From JACVRN01 sp036403815 (GTDB taxonomy: Bacteria; Acidobacteriota; Blastocatellia; Pyrinomonadales; Pyrinomonadaceae), in the NCBI GenBank assembly GCA_036403815.1, contig DASWQH010000009.1, positions 1 through 64,000 of the forward strand: a stretch of 64,000 nt of DNA. Reading direction: 5' to 3'. The position numbers were made by a program, and so were the translations under genes. Position 1 is the first letter of the stretch; every line of letters begins with the position of its first letter. Under the pieces are notes generated by a model that was not told the DNA's origin, did not search any database, and was given only the letters and a program-made list of their open reading frames with translations. Positions 35,873-44,199 of the stretch are shown piece by piece.

Positions 35873-36994
35873 ATGACTGACTATTCGCAAAACCACCCGG
35901 ATAATGGGTGTGATTCCGACGGTGACCGAGCTGAGCAGCCGCCATCTGATGAAAAGAAGTGCCCGGATCTGCCGCCGAACGATCCACCGGATCCTTACAA
36001 ACCACCGGAGTGTAACAAAACACTGCCCTGCAATTGTCCAGACCCGCCCGGCGCAACTGAGCACTGTCTCGAAGATCTGATCGATAAGCAGACCGAGCAA
36101 GTGACGGTTGCGGAGAAAGCAAAGGCTTTTAAGGCAGAACTCGAAGCATTGCTGACTAAGGCGAAGGCTGCCAGCCAGGAATATACAGTCGAGAAATACG
36201 GGAAGCTCGTTAAGCAATGGGAGGAACAAGACGCACAGATCGTCAACCTCATCAAGACGCTGGTGTGTACGTACCCGTGTTGGCGTTGCATCATAGAGTG
36301 CTACGTATGTCCATTGTTCGACGACTTGCGTAAAGCCGAACAGCAGCTAAACGGTGACGGCAAGCTTTGCCGGGACATGCATAGCATCTACGACCAGCGT
36401 TACTGGCATGAGCGCAACAAGGAGTCGAAAGACCGCATTTTCCAACGCATCAAATCGGTGCTTGCAGTCTGGGAGAAGCCCGCGCAGACGATTGAGAAGA
36501 TTCTCACCGACAATGCGAAGCTCATTGCTGACTCCCAGAAAGTCAGCCCGTCAACAGTTTATGACGTTTTCCTGAAGCTGGTGCCGATGCACTTGGCGAT
36601 CGCCCCGCCTGCAACTGAAAAGAAAACCAAAATCGCCAAGAAGTTCACGGTCTTCTGTGAGTGTGACGAAGGGCAGCCGGAGAAATGTTGCGGTCCCGAT
36701 GTCGGCGAATGGAGATTGCGAGATCGCCTCATAGGCCCGCAGCCCTATCTCATAAAACCAGACCACTACTTCACGCTCATCTGCTGTCTAGTCGATAACC
36801 TTTACCGCCCGGCGAAGGATTTGCTTGCGGAAGCGACCGCTGCGCTGGAAAAAGTTGAGAACACCATTAAGCGCTACAAGGACCAGCTTGAAAACGGTCT
36901 CAAGAACTTCGAAAAGAACGCTAAGGCCAAGATTCCAAGCCCGATCGAATGCTGCGGCGAAAAATTGCCGAAACCCGAACAGCAGCCGACCTAA
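35873..36994 (+). CDS. cysteine-rich eCIS-locus protein of unknown function
   Basis: 373 residues. The N-terminal ~60 are acidic and Pro/Cys-rich (CPDLPPNDPPDPYKPPECNK), the middle is helical with clustered cysteines (TLVCTYPCWRCIIECYVCPL), then FTVFCECDEGQPEKCCGPDV and LICCLVDNLYRPAKDLL, and a C-terminal coiled coil (KVENTIKRYKDQLENGLKNF). Many cysteines in pairs or CxxC spacing suggest metal binding or disulfides, odd for a protein assembled in the cytosol. GAGGAG lies eight bases before ATG 35873. No family recognised; two further Cys-rich proteins occur at the other end of the operon. Confidence 0.72.
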   Translation: MTDYSQNHPDNGCDSDGDRAEQPPSDEKKCPDLPPNDPPDPYKPPECNKTLPCNCPDPPGATEHCLEDLIDKQTEQVTVAEKAKAFKAELEALLTKAKAASQEYTVEKYGKLVKQWEEQDAQIVNLIKTLVCTYPCWRCIIECYVCPLFDDLRKAEQQLNGDGKLCRDMHSIYDQRYWHERNKESKDRIFQRIKSVLAVWEKPAQTIEKILTDNAKLIADSQKVSPSTVYDVFLKLVPMHLAIAPPATEKKTKIAKKFTVFCECDEGQPEKCCGPDVGEWRLRDRLIGPQPYLIKPDHYFTLICCLVDNLYRPAKDLLAEATAALEKVENTIKRYKDQLENGLKNFEKNAKAKIPSPIECCGEKLPKPEQQPT

Positions 36995-37021
36995 ACAGCT
37001 AGCTAAACATGGAGAATCACC

Positions 37022-38593
37022 ATGCCTGAATATCTGCATCCCGGGGTTTACATCGAAGAAATCGAGCGTGGCCCGCGGCCCATTGAAGGAGTGCCGACGA
37101 GCACCGCGGCCCTGCTCGGCGAGGCCGAGCGCGGTTCAACTACTCCGCGCCTGGTCACGAGCTACAAGGACTACCAGCGTTGGTTCGGCGACGTGTTCGA
37201 TCCGCGCAAGTTCTTACCGTACGCAGCCAATGGCTTTTTTGAGAATGGAGGCAAACGCGCCTTCGTTGCCCGGCTGGTGGGCGATGCTTCAGCGCTCGCT
37301 TCTGCAATCTTCGGCGAGTTCGTCGTGCGCGCGGCAGGACCCGGCCTTTGGGGCAACCGGGTGATGGTCAAGATCTCACCCAGCACAACGAAAAAAGGTG
37401 ACGGCACGCCCGTTGGCTTTCGTCTGCAAGTGGCTTACTGGGGGCGCGAACCCGTACCCGCCTTCGATCCTTTCACTGACCGGACGACGCTGCCGCGACC
37501 GGCGCTGATTGAGGACTTCGACGATCTCGATACCGACGAGTCGTCGCCTGACTACTACGGTAAGCGTGTGCCCTTCATCGATCTTGAGAAAGGGGAAACG
37601 AATCAGGGGCCGGAAAGCTCCGCGCTGGGCATCCTGGTTCGCCCTGTGGGTGTGGCTACCGACGCTCAACCTGGAGTTGGTACACAGGTCCTGGCCGGAG
37701 GCGCAGACGATGCGGTGGCGCTCGGCGTGGATGATTACAGAGGCGATCCGGTGCCGGGCGGCAGAAGCGCCCAGGGACTTGCCGCGCTCGAACTCGATCC
37801 GTATCGCGACGTCGCGCTCGTTTACGCTCCAAACGTATCGACCGACATTGCGAAGGCGATCGTCGCGCATTGCGAAAGGCTGCGGTTCCGTTTTGCAGTT
37901 ATAGATAGTGACAAGGGTCAAAGCAGCACGACTGCTCTTAATCCGCGTGACACTATCACCGATAGCAGCTATGCCGCTTTTTACTATCCCTGGATCGTAA
38001 CTGCCGATCCGCGGACCGGCGCGCGCAAACTCATTCCGCCAGGCGGTACTGTCCTTGGCGTGTATGCCCGCTCCGACACTGAACGAGGAGTTTTCAAGGC
38101 TCCAGCGAACGAGATCGTTCGCGGAGCGCTCGCGCTCGAGTTCGACATCAATGACAACATGCAGGATGACCTTAACCCGAAAGGCGTAAACGTCATCCGC
38201 AGTTTTCCCGGTCGCGGCATCCGCGTTTGGGGCGCGCGAACCATCACTTCGAACACTCTCTGGAAGTATGTGAGCGTCCGACGACTGTTTATTTTCCTAG
38301 AGCGCTCAATCTACGAAGGCACACAGTGGGTCGTCTTCGAGCCGAACGACGACAAGCTGTGGGCGCGAGTCATCGACACGGTTCGTTTATTCCTTCGCAG
38401 CCAGTGGCGTCTCGGCGCACTCTTCGGTCGCACCGAGCAGGAAGCGTTTTTCATTACCTGCGATCGCACCACCATGAGCCAGGACGACATCTTGAATGGT
38501 CGACTTATCTGCGAGATCGGTATCGCGCCGGTTCGCCCTGCCGAGTTCGTTATTTTCCGCATTTTCCAAAACACCGCTGAGTCTCAGCGCTAG
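37022..38593 (+). CDS. contractile tail sheath protein
   Basis: 523 residues, T4 gp18/Afp sheath family. N terminus PEYLHPGVYIEEIERGPRPIEGVPTST is the classic sheath opening (here with GVPTSTAALLGEAERG), followed by the handshake domain and an inserted middle domain; C-terminal VSVRRLFIFLERSIYEGTQW and FRIFQNTAES complete the family pattern. It forms the outer contractile cylinder whose shortening drives the tube. GGAGA precedes ATG 37022. Only one sheath gene is present, while Afp and PVC have three, so this is a simpler particle. Confidence 0.95.
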   Translation: MPEYLHPGVYIEEIERGPRPIEGVPTSTAALLGEAERGSTTPRLVTSYKDYQRWFGDVFDPRKFLPYAANGFFENGGKRAFVARLVGDASALASAIFGEFVVRAAGPGLWGNRVMVKISPSTTKKGDGTPVGFRLQVAYWGREPVPAFDPFTDRTTLPRPALIEDFDDLDTDESSPDYYGKRVPFIDLEKGETNQGPESSALGILVRPVGVATDAQPGVGTQVLAGGADDAVALGVDDYRGDPVPGGRSAQGLAALELDPYRDVALVYAPNVSTDIAKAIVAHCERLRFRFAVIDSDKGQSSTTALNPRDTITDSSYAAFYYPWIVTADPRTGARKLIPPGGTVLGVYARSDTERGVFKAPANEIVRGALALEFDINDNMQDDLNPKGVNVIRSFPGRGIRVWGARTITSNTLWKYVSVRRLFIFLERSIYEGTQWVVFEPNDDKLWARVIDTVRLFLRSQWRLGALFGRTEQEAFFITCDRTTMSQDDILNGRLICEIGIAPVRPAEFVIFRIFQNTAESQR

Positions 38594-38603
38594 GAGCTAA
38601 GTC

Positions 38604-39047
38604 ATGGCACGAATCGATCCATTACGCAATTTCCGATACCGGCTTGAGATCGACAGCGTTACGCAGGCCGGTTTCAGCGAAGTGATGATCGCCGAAACGA
38701 CGATCGACGCCGTTGATTATCGCGAGGGCACTGACCCGCCGCACGTGAGAAAACTTAGTGGCCTCACGAAATACGGAAACATCACGCTGAAGTGGGGCTT
38801 GACCATCGGCGGTAGCGCACTCGACCTCTTCAGGTGGCACGCCGATATCTCCGCGGGTCAGATCAAAGAGAAGCGCAAGAAAGTGGTTATCGTAGTCCAG
38901 GACGAGGCGGGCGTTGATAGTGCGCGGTTCGTTATTACAGACGCCTGGCCCATTAAGTATGACCCTAGCGACCTCAATGCCAAGGGTAACGAGGTACTGA
39001 TTGAGCTGCTCGAACTCGCCAACGAGGGCATCGAGCGCGTAGCTTAA
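38604..39047 (+). CDS. tail tube protein 1 (gp19/Hcp-like)
   Basis: 147 residues of the phage tail tube (T4 gp19-like) family: DPLRNFRYRLEIDSVTQAGFSE, IDAVDYREGTDPPHVRKLSG, GNITLKWGL and ANEGIERVA at the end. Stacks of hexameric rings of this protein form the inner tube carrying cargo. AGGAG lies nine bases upstream of ATG 38604. Paralogous to the 39643 gene; one is expected to make the body of the tube and the other the ring next to the baseplate. Confidence 0.92.
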   Translation: MARIDPLRNFRYRLEIDSVTQAGFSEVMIAETTIDAVDYREGTDPPHVRKLSGLTKYGNITLKWGLTIGGSALDLFRWHADISAGQIKEKRKKVVIVVQDEAGVDSARFVITDAWPIKYDPSDLNAKGNEVLIELLELANEGIERVA

Positions 39048-39062
39048 AAAGGGGAGGCTAAC

Positions 39063-39455
39063 ATGAGCACCACGCATACCGGCTTCCAGACCGAGATCGA
39101 ATTCGAATTGCCCAAGGGCTACGTGGACGAGGCGGGGACGCTGCATCGGCGCGGAACCATGCGTCTCGCCACGGCTGCCGACGAGATTCTGCCACTTCGC
39201 GATCCGCGCGTGCAGCAGAACGAAGCCTATCTCGCGGTGATTGTCCTGGCGCGCGTCGTCATTCGTCTCGGCTCTTTGCCGGAGATCCATACCGGCGTCA
39301 TCGAGAACCTGTACGCCTCAGACCTCGGCTACCTACAACGGCTGTATGAAAAGTTCAACGCCAGCGACGACGCCGAGCCGGAGCTGGTGTCCGAAAAACA
39401 ATGGGCGACCGGAGGCAAAGCGTTGCGGAGGATTACCGCCGTGGGGGAAGCTTGA
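39063..39455 (+). CDS. tail-assembly-chaperone-like protein
   Basis: 130 residues. Opening EIEFELPKGYVDEAGTLHRRG, then LRDPRVQQNEAYLAVIVLAR and IENLYASDLGYLQRLYEKF, resembles phage tail assembly (gp41/G-type) proteins that bind the tape measure before tube formation. It lies after the tube gene as in phages. A strong GGGGAGG precedes ATG 39063. The 3' end overlaps the DUF6760 frame; both frames are open from 39401 to 39455 and a GGGGGAAG run occurs at 39443-39450, so a -1 frameshift product is conceivable as in lambda G/GT. Confidence 0.65.
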   Translation: MSTTHTGFQTEIEFELPKGYVDEAGTLHRRGTMRLATAADEILPLRDPRVQQNEAYLAVIVLARVVIRLGSLPEIHTGVIENLYASDLGYLQRLYEKFNASDDAEPELVSEKQWATGGKALRRITAVGEA

Positions 39456-39646
39456 AGGCCTATCCCGTGAAGTCGTTGTACGAGGAGATGGCCTTTATCG
39501 CTTGCCACTTTCATTGGTCTTACGGCGAGCTAATGCAGCTTGAGCATCACGAGCGCCGACGTTGGTGCCGGGAGATATCGGCAATTAACCGCGTCCTCGA
39601 CGGCGCTCCCGCTAATCTTTTTGAAGTAGGGAGCAGACCACGATGA
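39452..39646 (+). CDS. DUF6760 eCIS protein
   Basis: 64 residues, reading LKAYPVKSLYEEMAFIACHF, HWSYGELMQLEHHERRRWC and EISAINRVLDG: the compact helical DUF6760 pattern found in eCIS and some contractile phage loci between tube genes. The start is probably TTG 39452, overlapping the previous stop by four bases (TTGA); an ATG at 39401 in the same frame would overlap more. It may alternatively be made as the extension of the upstream protein by -1 frameshifting. Confidence 0.75.
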   Translation: MKAYPVKSLYEEMAFIACHFHWSYGELMQLEHHERRRWCREISAINRVLDGAPANLFEVGSRPR

Positions 39647-40068
39647 CACGTCAGGATCCGCTGCGCGGATTTCGCTTCCTCGTCGAGATAGAAGGAATTA
39701 CGAGCGGAGGCTTCACGCGAGTCAAGGGTCTCTCTCGCGAAGTGAAGTACGAATCTTACCGCGAGGGCGGCGTCATCGAGTACGAGCATAAGCTGATCAC
39801 GCAGGTCTCGTACCCGGTAGTCGTTCTAGAGCGCGGTTTAGCCCTCGAAGATTTGTGGAACTGGGCCCTTGCCACTGCCGACGGCGAAGTCCGGCGCAGG
39901 ACGATCCGTATCCGCCTTCAGAACGAAGCGAACGAGAAGAAGTGGGCGTGGCAGGTTGAGTATGCGCTGCCGGTGAAGTGGACAGCGTCGGACCTGGACG
40001 CGCAGGCTTCGCCAGTAGTGATGGAAACCCTGGAACTTGCTCACCACGGACTGAGGAAGGCGACATGA
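39643..40068 (+). CDS. tail tube protein 2 (gp19-like, baseplate-proximal ring)
   Basis: 141 residues, second gp19-like tube protein: DPLRGFRFLVEIEGITSGGF, TRVKGLSREVKYESYREGGV, LERGLALEDLWNWAL and VVMETLELAHHGLRKA. The conserved GLSREV/YREGG block and ELAHHGL end mark the family. It differs enough from tube protein 1 to suggest the specialised ring at the tube tip (as Afp5 to Afp1). ATGA overlap with DUF6760 upstream and with the next gene downstream. Confidence 0.9.
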   Translation: MTRQDPLRGFRFLVEIEGITSGGFTRVKGLSREVKYESYREGGVIEYEHKLITQVSYPVVVLERGLALEDLWNWALATADGEVRRRTIRIRLQNEANEKKWAWQVEYALPVKWTASDLDAQASPVVMETLELAHHGLRKAT

Positions 40069-41036
40069 AATATGATCGTGGCAAATGGCTGTACGGGACA
40101 TTCCTACTGGTGGCGCGCGACGCGGCCAGGCGCTTCGCGTTTGGTCATGGCAGCGGAAAGGGCCGACGCGGTTCATGGCACCCACTGATCCTACGATGGA
40201 GGCAGCGTCGCAAGCGTCAGAGGGAACTGCCAACTGCTCGCGCAGCCACTTCTGGGTCAATCTTATGGTTCCCGAAATTTCATTTTCATTACGCCACGTA
40301 TCTTAGCAATCGAAAATGGCGTGACCGCGCCTCTGGCTCCGTACCAGCGACAGGTGTTTCGGAAACTCGAATAGTGCTGGATCAACCTTGGAAGTACGTG
40401 CGAGGCGCCGAGCTTTCACGCCAACCGCATTGGGCCTACCGCCCTTTGCGTCTCTTCCACGCAGGCCAAGGTTCCTGGCCGAAGATCGATGCCGGGTTGT
40501 CGATTTCACCAGGCTCGTCGCAACCACGCGTTACGCACTCAACTGCGCCGCCAGCCGCGGGTCGCCCGCCCGGGACGCCATTCGGAACGAGGCCGCAAGT
40601 CTTTCGCGCGCGCATGAAGAGGGAGGAGCGCTCGCAACCTTTTCAAACGCAGTCGCGAATTTGGGAGCACTGGCTACAGATCTTTCGCGCGCGGCTGCCG
40701 ACGCATGGTGATCGCCTTCCGCATCGTACGCCCAAGCCTAGAGCTGTGCGAGTGAAGTTCGATGCTACTGAAGAACTTGTATGGCACCGCGCGAAGCGTC
40801 CGCCGACGGAAGTCGTTGACGTCGAGCATCAACAAGCGACTTTCGATTCTTTTGACCGTCCCGGCGTGCGCAGTTTCCAAAGCCAGGAGGTGCTTAATTC
40901 GTCACCTTCGTCCGAGCGAGCGGTGCTGTTGCCGATAACAAAACTCGATCCGAGCTTCGTTGACCGATTGACAGACGACGTGATTCGCCGCGTAGAACAA
41001 CGCGCACGAATTGAGCGCCAGCGGCGCGGACTCTGA
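40065..41036 (+). CDS. arginine-rich eCIS-locus protein with conserved C-terminal helix
   Basis: 323 residues, very basic and low in recognisable fold over most of its length (many Arg, Pro, His, Trp). The last ~30 residues (KLDPSFVDRLTDDVIRRVEQ and a following RARIERQRRGL) form an amphipathic helix that is the typical end of the variable protein found between the second tube and LysM genes in other eCIS loci. I infer an adaptor that ties tube to baseplate hub. ATG 40065 overlaps the tube gene stop; the frame is also open upstream to 39978. The poorly conserved middle could hide a frameshift. Confidence 0.6.
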   Translation: MKYDRGKWLYGTFLLVARDAARRFAFGHGSGKGRRGSWHPLILRWRQRRKRQRELPTARAATSGSILWFPKFHFHYATYLSNRKWRDRASGSVPATGVSETRIVLDQPWKYVRGAELSRQPHWAYRPLRLFHAGQGSWPKIDAGLSISPGSSQPRVTHSTAPPAAGRPPGTPFGTRPQVFRARMKREERSQPFQTQSRIWEHWLQIFRARLPTHGDRLPHRTPKPRAVRVKFDATEELVWHRAKRPPTEVVDVEHQQATFDSFDRPGVRSFQSQEVLNSSPSSERAVLLPITKLDPSFVDRLTDDVIRRVEQRARIERQRRGL

Positions 41037-41043
41037 GCGCAAA

Positions 41044-41742
41044 ATGAGCAAAGCCCAACTCAAGAAGGCAACTATCACGGTAATGGATGGCGCGCATAAG
41101 GGCGACGTCATTACAGCGCTGTTTAATCCCACTGAGTACAGCTTCGAACGAACCAATTCTTACAAGGCCATTGCCGTGCCGGGTCTCGGCTCGCCTTTGC
41201 TTCAGTTTGTGAATGGCGAGTCTGACCATCTCAGCATGGATCTGTTTCTAGACGATTACACAGATCCCAAAGGGCCGACATCGCTGCAACAAAAAGAAGA
41301 GAAACCTCTTACGAAGCGGCTAGACGCGCTTTTCAGCCTGCTCGAAATCGATCGCGACTTGCACGCCCCGCCCACGGTGCGCTTCAACTGGGGAACGCTT
41401 GGTTTCCGCGCCGTCATCGAGAAGTTAAGCCGCAAGGTAACGATGTTCTATCCCGACGGTACACCGGCACGGGCAACGATCTCGGTCAGCTTCAAAGAAT
41501 ATCGCCCGCTTACTGAGCAACTTAGAACACCGCGGCGCGAGTCAGCCGACAAGACCAAGCGCCGTGTGGTGGTCGGCCGAGAGCGTCTCTGGTTTATCGC
41601 TGCGCGTGAATACGACGATGCGAACGAATGGACGCGGATAGCCGTCGCCAACGACCTGGACGATCCGCGCGAGATCGAGCCCGGCGACTGGCTCCTGCTT
41701 CCGCCAATTGAGAATTCGAATGGAACTAACAACGCTCGCTAA
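41044..41742 (+). CDS. LysM-domain baseplate hub protein (Afp7/gp53-like)
   Basis: 232 residues. N-terminal domain ITALFNPTEYSFERTNSYKA, then SMDLFLDDYT and VRFNWGTLGFRAVIEKLSRK, the pattern of eCIS hub proteins that sit between tube and spike; the C-terminal ~55 residues are a LysM fold (RLWFIAAREYDDANEWTRIA, PGDWLLLPP). In Afp7 relatives the LysM is thought to fix the hub to the tube. ATG 41044 lies eight bases after the previous stop. The end overlaps the next gene. Confidence 0.85.
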   Translation: MSKAQLKKATITVMDGAHKGDVITALFNPTEYSFERTNSYKAIAVPGLGSPLLQFVNGESDHLSMDLFLDDYTDPKGPTSLQQKEEKPLTKRLDALFSLLEIDRDLHAPPTVRFNWGTLGFRAVIEKLSRKVTMFYPDGTPARATISVSFKEYRPLTEQLRTPRRESADKTKRRVVVGRERLWFIAAREYDDANEWTRIAVANDLDDPREIEPGDWLLLPPIENSNGTNNAR

Positions 41743-42826
41743 AACCTATCGCGAGTTCTACGCGCCGTGTTACGTCGTACGCATCGGGCGTGCGGACCTC
41801 ATGCGCGACCTCGCCGTTGCAGTTAGCCAGGTTGAAGTTGACCTAATGCTGGGGGCGGCATCGCGTTTTAGTTTCACGGCCACCGATTGTTACAGCCATA
41901 AGTTGCACGCCTTTCAGACGGGTAGGGGCGACGACCTGTTGAAAACTCTTACCTTCGGTGCCGAAGTAGAAGTTTACATGGGATACGGAGACACAAAATC
42001 TGCCCCGATTGCGGTGAGCGGAATGATCACCGAAATCACCACCAACTTTCCCGAGAGCGGCTCTCCGGAGCTTTCTATCGCCGGTTTCGATCATGGATTT
42101 CCGCTCACGATCGGCAAGAACTCTAGTACCTTGTCGGACGCCAGGGACAGCGATTTTGCACAAAAGATTGCGAGCTTTAATAACCTCAATGCAACCATAG
42201 AGGCCACCAGTGGACAGCACAAGAAGATTGAGCAGAACCAGGAAAGCGACTGGGAGTTTCTAAAAAAACTTGCCGACCGCAATCACTTCGAGCTCTACGT
42301 GGACGAGCGCAAGACTTTGCATTTCGCAAGGCCGAACGACAAGGCTGGCGCGGTGGTTCGGCTCGTTTACGGTGAAGGACTCCTGAGCTTCAAGCCAGAG
42401 GCGAACCTCGCCGGACAGGTTTCGAAGGTTGAGGTCTATGGCTGGGACACAAAGACGAAAAAGCCCATCATCGGCGTCGCCAGCGCGGGAGAAGAATCCG
42501 GACTGAGCGGCAAGAGCGCAGGCCAGCAGCTCAACTCGTTCGTTCGTGATCCAACCAAACGACCAACCCTGCGGATAAGGCAGCCGGTATTCACGCAGGC
42601 CGAAGCCGACCAGCGGGCCAAAGCTGCTCTTAACGAGCGCGCCAAGCAATTTCTGACGGGCGAGGCAGAGTCGATTGGCTTGCCTGAGGTGCGGCCAGAC
42701 CGCAATGTCGAGCTTGCTAGTCTTGGCGTGCCGTTTTCCAAGACCTACTACATTCAGCAGGCCACTCACAAGATCGACGCCAACGGCTATCGCACTAGAT
42801 TCAAAGTAAAGGAGACGGGATTATGA
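41720..42826 (+). CDS. baseplate hub protein, gp27-like (phage protein D family)
   Basis: 368 residues. Opens TYREFYAPCYVVRIGRADLM, with FSFTATDCYS, the family marker VEVYMGYGDTKSAPIAVSGM (gp27/VgrG beta domain), LPLTIGKNSS-type text, and later SDWEFLKKLADRNHFELYVD. It corresponds to the N-terminal half of Afp8 or VgrG; here hub and spike are separate genes. ATG 41720 is used; it overlaps the LysM gene by 23 bases. The next gene overlaps by ATGA. Confidence 0.88.
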   Translation: MELTTLAKTYREFYAPCYVVRIGRADLMRDLAVAVSQVEVDLMLGAASRFSFTATDCYSHKLHAFQTGRGDDLLKTLTFGAEVEVYMGYGDTKSAPIAVSGMITEITTNFPESGSPELSIAGFDHGFPLTIGKNSSTLSDARDSDFAQKIASFNNLNATIEATSGQHKKIEQNQESDWEFLKKLADRNHFELYVDERKTLHFARPNDKAGAVVRLVYGEGLLSFKPEANLAGQVSKVEVYGWDTKTKKPIIGVASAGEESGLSGKSAGQQLNSFVRDPTKRPTLRIRQPVFTQAEADQRAKAALNERAKQFLTGEAESIGLPEVRPDRNVELASLGVPFSKTYYIQQATHKIDANGYRTRFKVKETGL

Positions 42827-43461
42827 CGCCAATGGGAGAGGGGCCGCGTGAAACCGCGCATGAAGCTGGCGGATATGTAAAAGGTGTGGCGGTCGCGCTC
42901 GTTACCCAGAACAACGACCCTGAGAAGTTGTGCCGTGTGAAAGTTAGATTTCCCTGGCACGAGCAGCCGAGCGAAAGCTACTGGGCCCGGCTTAGCGTGC
43001 CGATGGCTGGAAACGATCGCGGCTTCGTGATGATCCCGGAGGTTGGCGACGAGGTGTTGGTCGCCTTCGACCGCGAGGATTTGCGCTTTCCATACGTGCT
43101 GGGCGCGTTGTGGAATGGAAAGGACAAGCCTCCCATCGCGAACGACGACGGTAAGAACGACAAGCGAAAGATCCAATCGCGGAAAAAACACTACTTGCTA
43201 TTCGACGACGGAGCAAGTGGCAAGGTGGAACTGCTTCACGAGAAAGGCCGCAAGATCGTTTTCGATGACAACGGCTTCACTGTCGAGGACGAAAATGGAA
43301 ACGTGGTGAAAGTTGACAGCAACAGTGGTGCGATGACTATAGAGGCGAAAGGGCAGCTCAACATCAGAGCAGCCACGATCAGTATCGAAGCGACCGGAAC
43401 ACTCGAGCTCAAGGCCAGCGCAACACTCACTGTTCGCGGCGCGCTCGTGAACATTAACTAA
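42823..43461 (+). CDS. spike protein, gp5/VgrG OB-fold with beta-helix (baseplate assembly protein V)
   Basis: 212 residues. Residues ~15-110 are the OB-fold: VALVTQNNDPEKLCRVKVRF, WARLSVPMAGNDRGFVMIPE, VLVAFDREDLRFPYVLGALW. The C-terminal ~70 residues are short regular beta-strands (MTIEAKGQLNIRAATISIEA) of the trimeric spike helix. No lysozyme domain is inserted, unlike T4 gp5. It forms the needle to which the PAAR tip binds. Confidence 0.9.
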   Translation: MTPMGEGPRETAHEAGGYVKGVAVALVTQNNDPEKLCRVKVRFPWHEQPSESYWARLSVPMAGNDRGFVMIPEVGDEVLVAFDREDLRFPYVLGALWNGKDKPPIANDDGKNDKRKIQSRKKHYLLFDDGASGKVELLHEKGRKIVFDDNGFTVEDENGNVVKVDSNSGAMTIEAKGQLNIRAATISIEATGTLELKASATLTVRGALVNIN

Positions 43462-43472
43462 GGCGGAAGACG

Positions 43473-43769
43473 ATGGGACAACCGGCCGCACGCGTCGGCG
43501 ACATGACCAGCCACGGAACGCCACTGGTGCCGGGCCCGGGCTGTCCCACGGTGTTGATTGGCGGCCAGCCAGCATGGCGTGCGACCGCGGATACGCACGT
43601 CTGTCCGTTGGTCGATGGTGTCAAGCCACACGTCGGTGGCGTAGTGGCCGTGGGCAGCGTGACCGTGATGATCTGCGGGCTGCCCGCCGCGCGACAAGGT
43701 GACATGGTGGTGGAGGTGGGTGCTCCCAATGCGATCGCGCTGGGTTGCCTGACGGTGATGATCGGATGA
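43473..43769 (+). CDS. PAAR-domain spike tip protein
   Basis: 98 residues, entirely PAAR: PAARVGDMTSHGTPLVPGPG, VLIGGQPAWRATADTHVCPL, VAVGSVTVMICGLPAARQGD and a final LGCLTVMIG. The zinc-binding His/Cys set (H in TSHG, H and C in THVCP, C near the end) is visible. It caps the spike with a sharp cone. No extension or effector domain is attached, so cargo is not delivered on this tip. Confidence 0.93.
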   Translation: MGQPAARVGDMTSHGTPLVPGPGCPTVLIGGQPAWRATADTHVCPLVDGVKPHVGGVVAVGSVTVMICGLPAARQGDMVVEVGAPNAIALGCLTVMIG

Positions 43770-43773
43770 TTGG

Positions 43774-44199
43774 ATGAACAATAGCGATTCCATCGAACGA
43801 AAGGACTTCCTTGGCCGCGGCTGGGCGATGCCCGTCCAACTCGATCCGCGCACGGGCCAGGTCGCCAGCGTTGCCTACGAGGAAGACATTCGACAGTCGA
43901 TCCTGATCATTCTAGAGACCGCGCCCGGCGAGCGAGTGATGCGGCCCAACTTCGGCTGCGGCATTCACGAGATGGTGTTCACCGCGGTTGACAGTACTGC
44001 AATCGAACTCATCCGTTCAACCGTCCAAGAAGCGCTCGTCCGTTGCGAAGCGCGCATCGATGTTCTGAACATCACGGTTGACGAGGAAGCGACAAGTGAA
44101 GGCAAGTTACTGGTCGAGATCGAGTATCGCGTGCGCAAGACTAACCAGACCGGCAATCTTGTTTTCCCGTTCTACTTCCGCGAGGGAGGACGGGCATGA
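43774..44199 (+). CDS. baseplate wedge protein, GPW/gp25 family
   Basis: 141 residues with the gp25 core: YEEDIRQSILIILETAPGER, VMRPNFGCGIHEMVFTAVDS (the EPR-like loop), VQEALVRCEARIDVLNI. It joins the wedge proteins and starts sheath polymerisation. The N-terminal ~30 residues include LGRGWAMPVQLDPRTGQVAS, as in Afp9-type proteins. Follows PAAR by four bases; ATGA overlap with the next gene. Confidence 0.9.
   Translation: MNNSDSIERKDFLGRGWAMPVQLDPRTGQVASVAYEEDIRQSILIILETAPGERVMRPNFGCGIHEMVFTAVDSTAIELIRSTVQEALVRCEARIDVLNITVDEEATSEGKLLVEIEYRVRKTNQTGNLVFPFYFREGGRA

Noticed and set aside
35489..36229. 246-residue open frame on the minus strand
   Set aside because: Covers two well-supported plus-strand genes and their junction; sequence has no recognisable family features.
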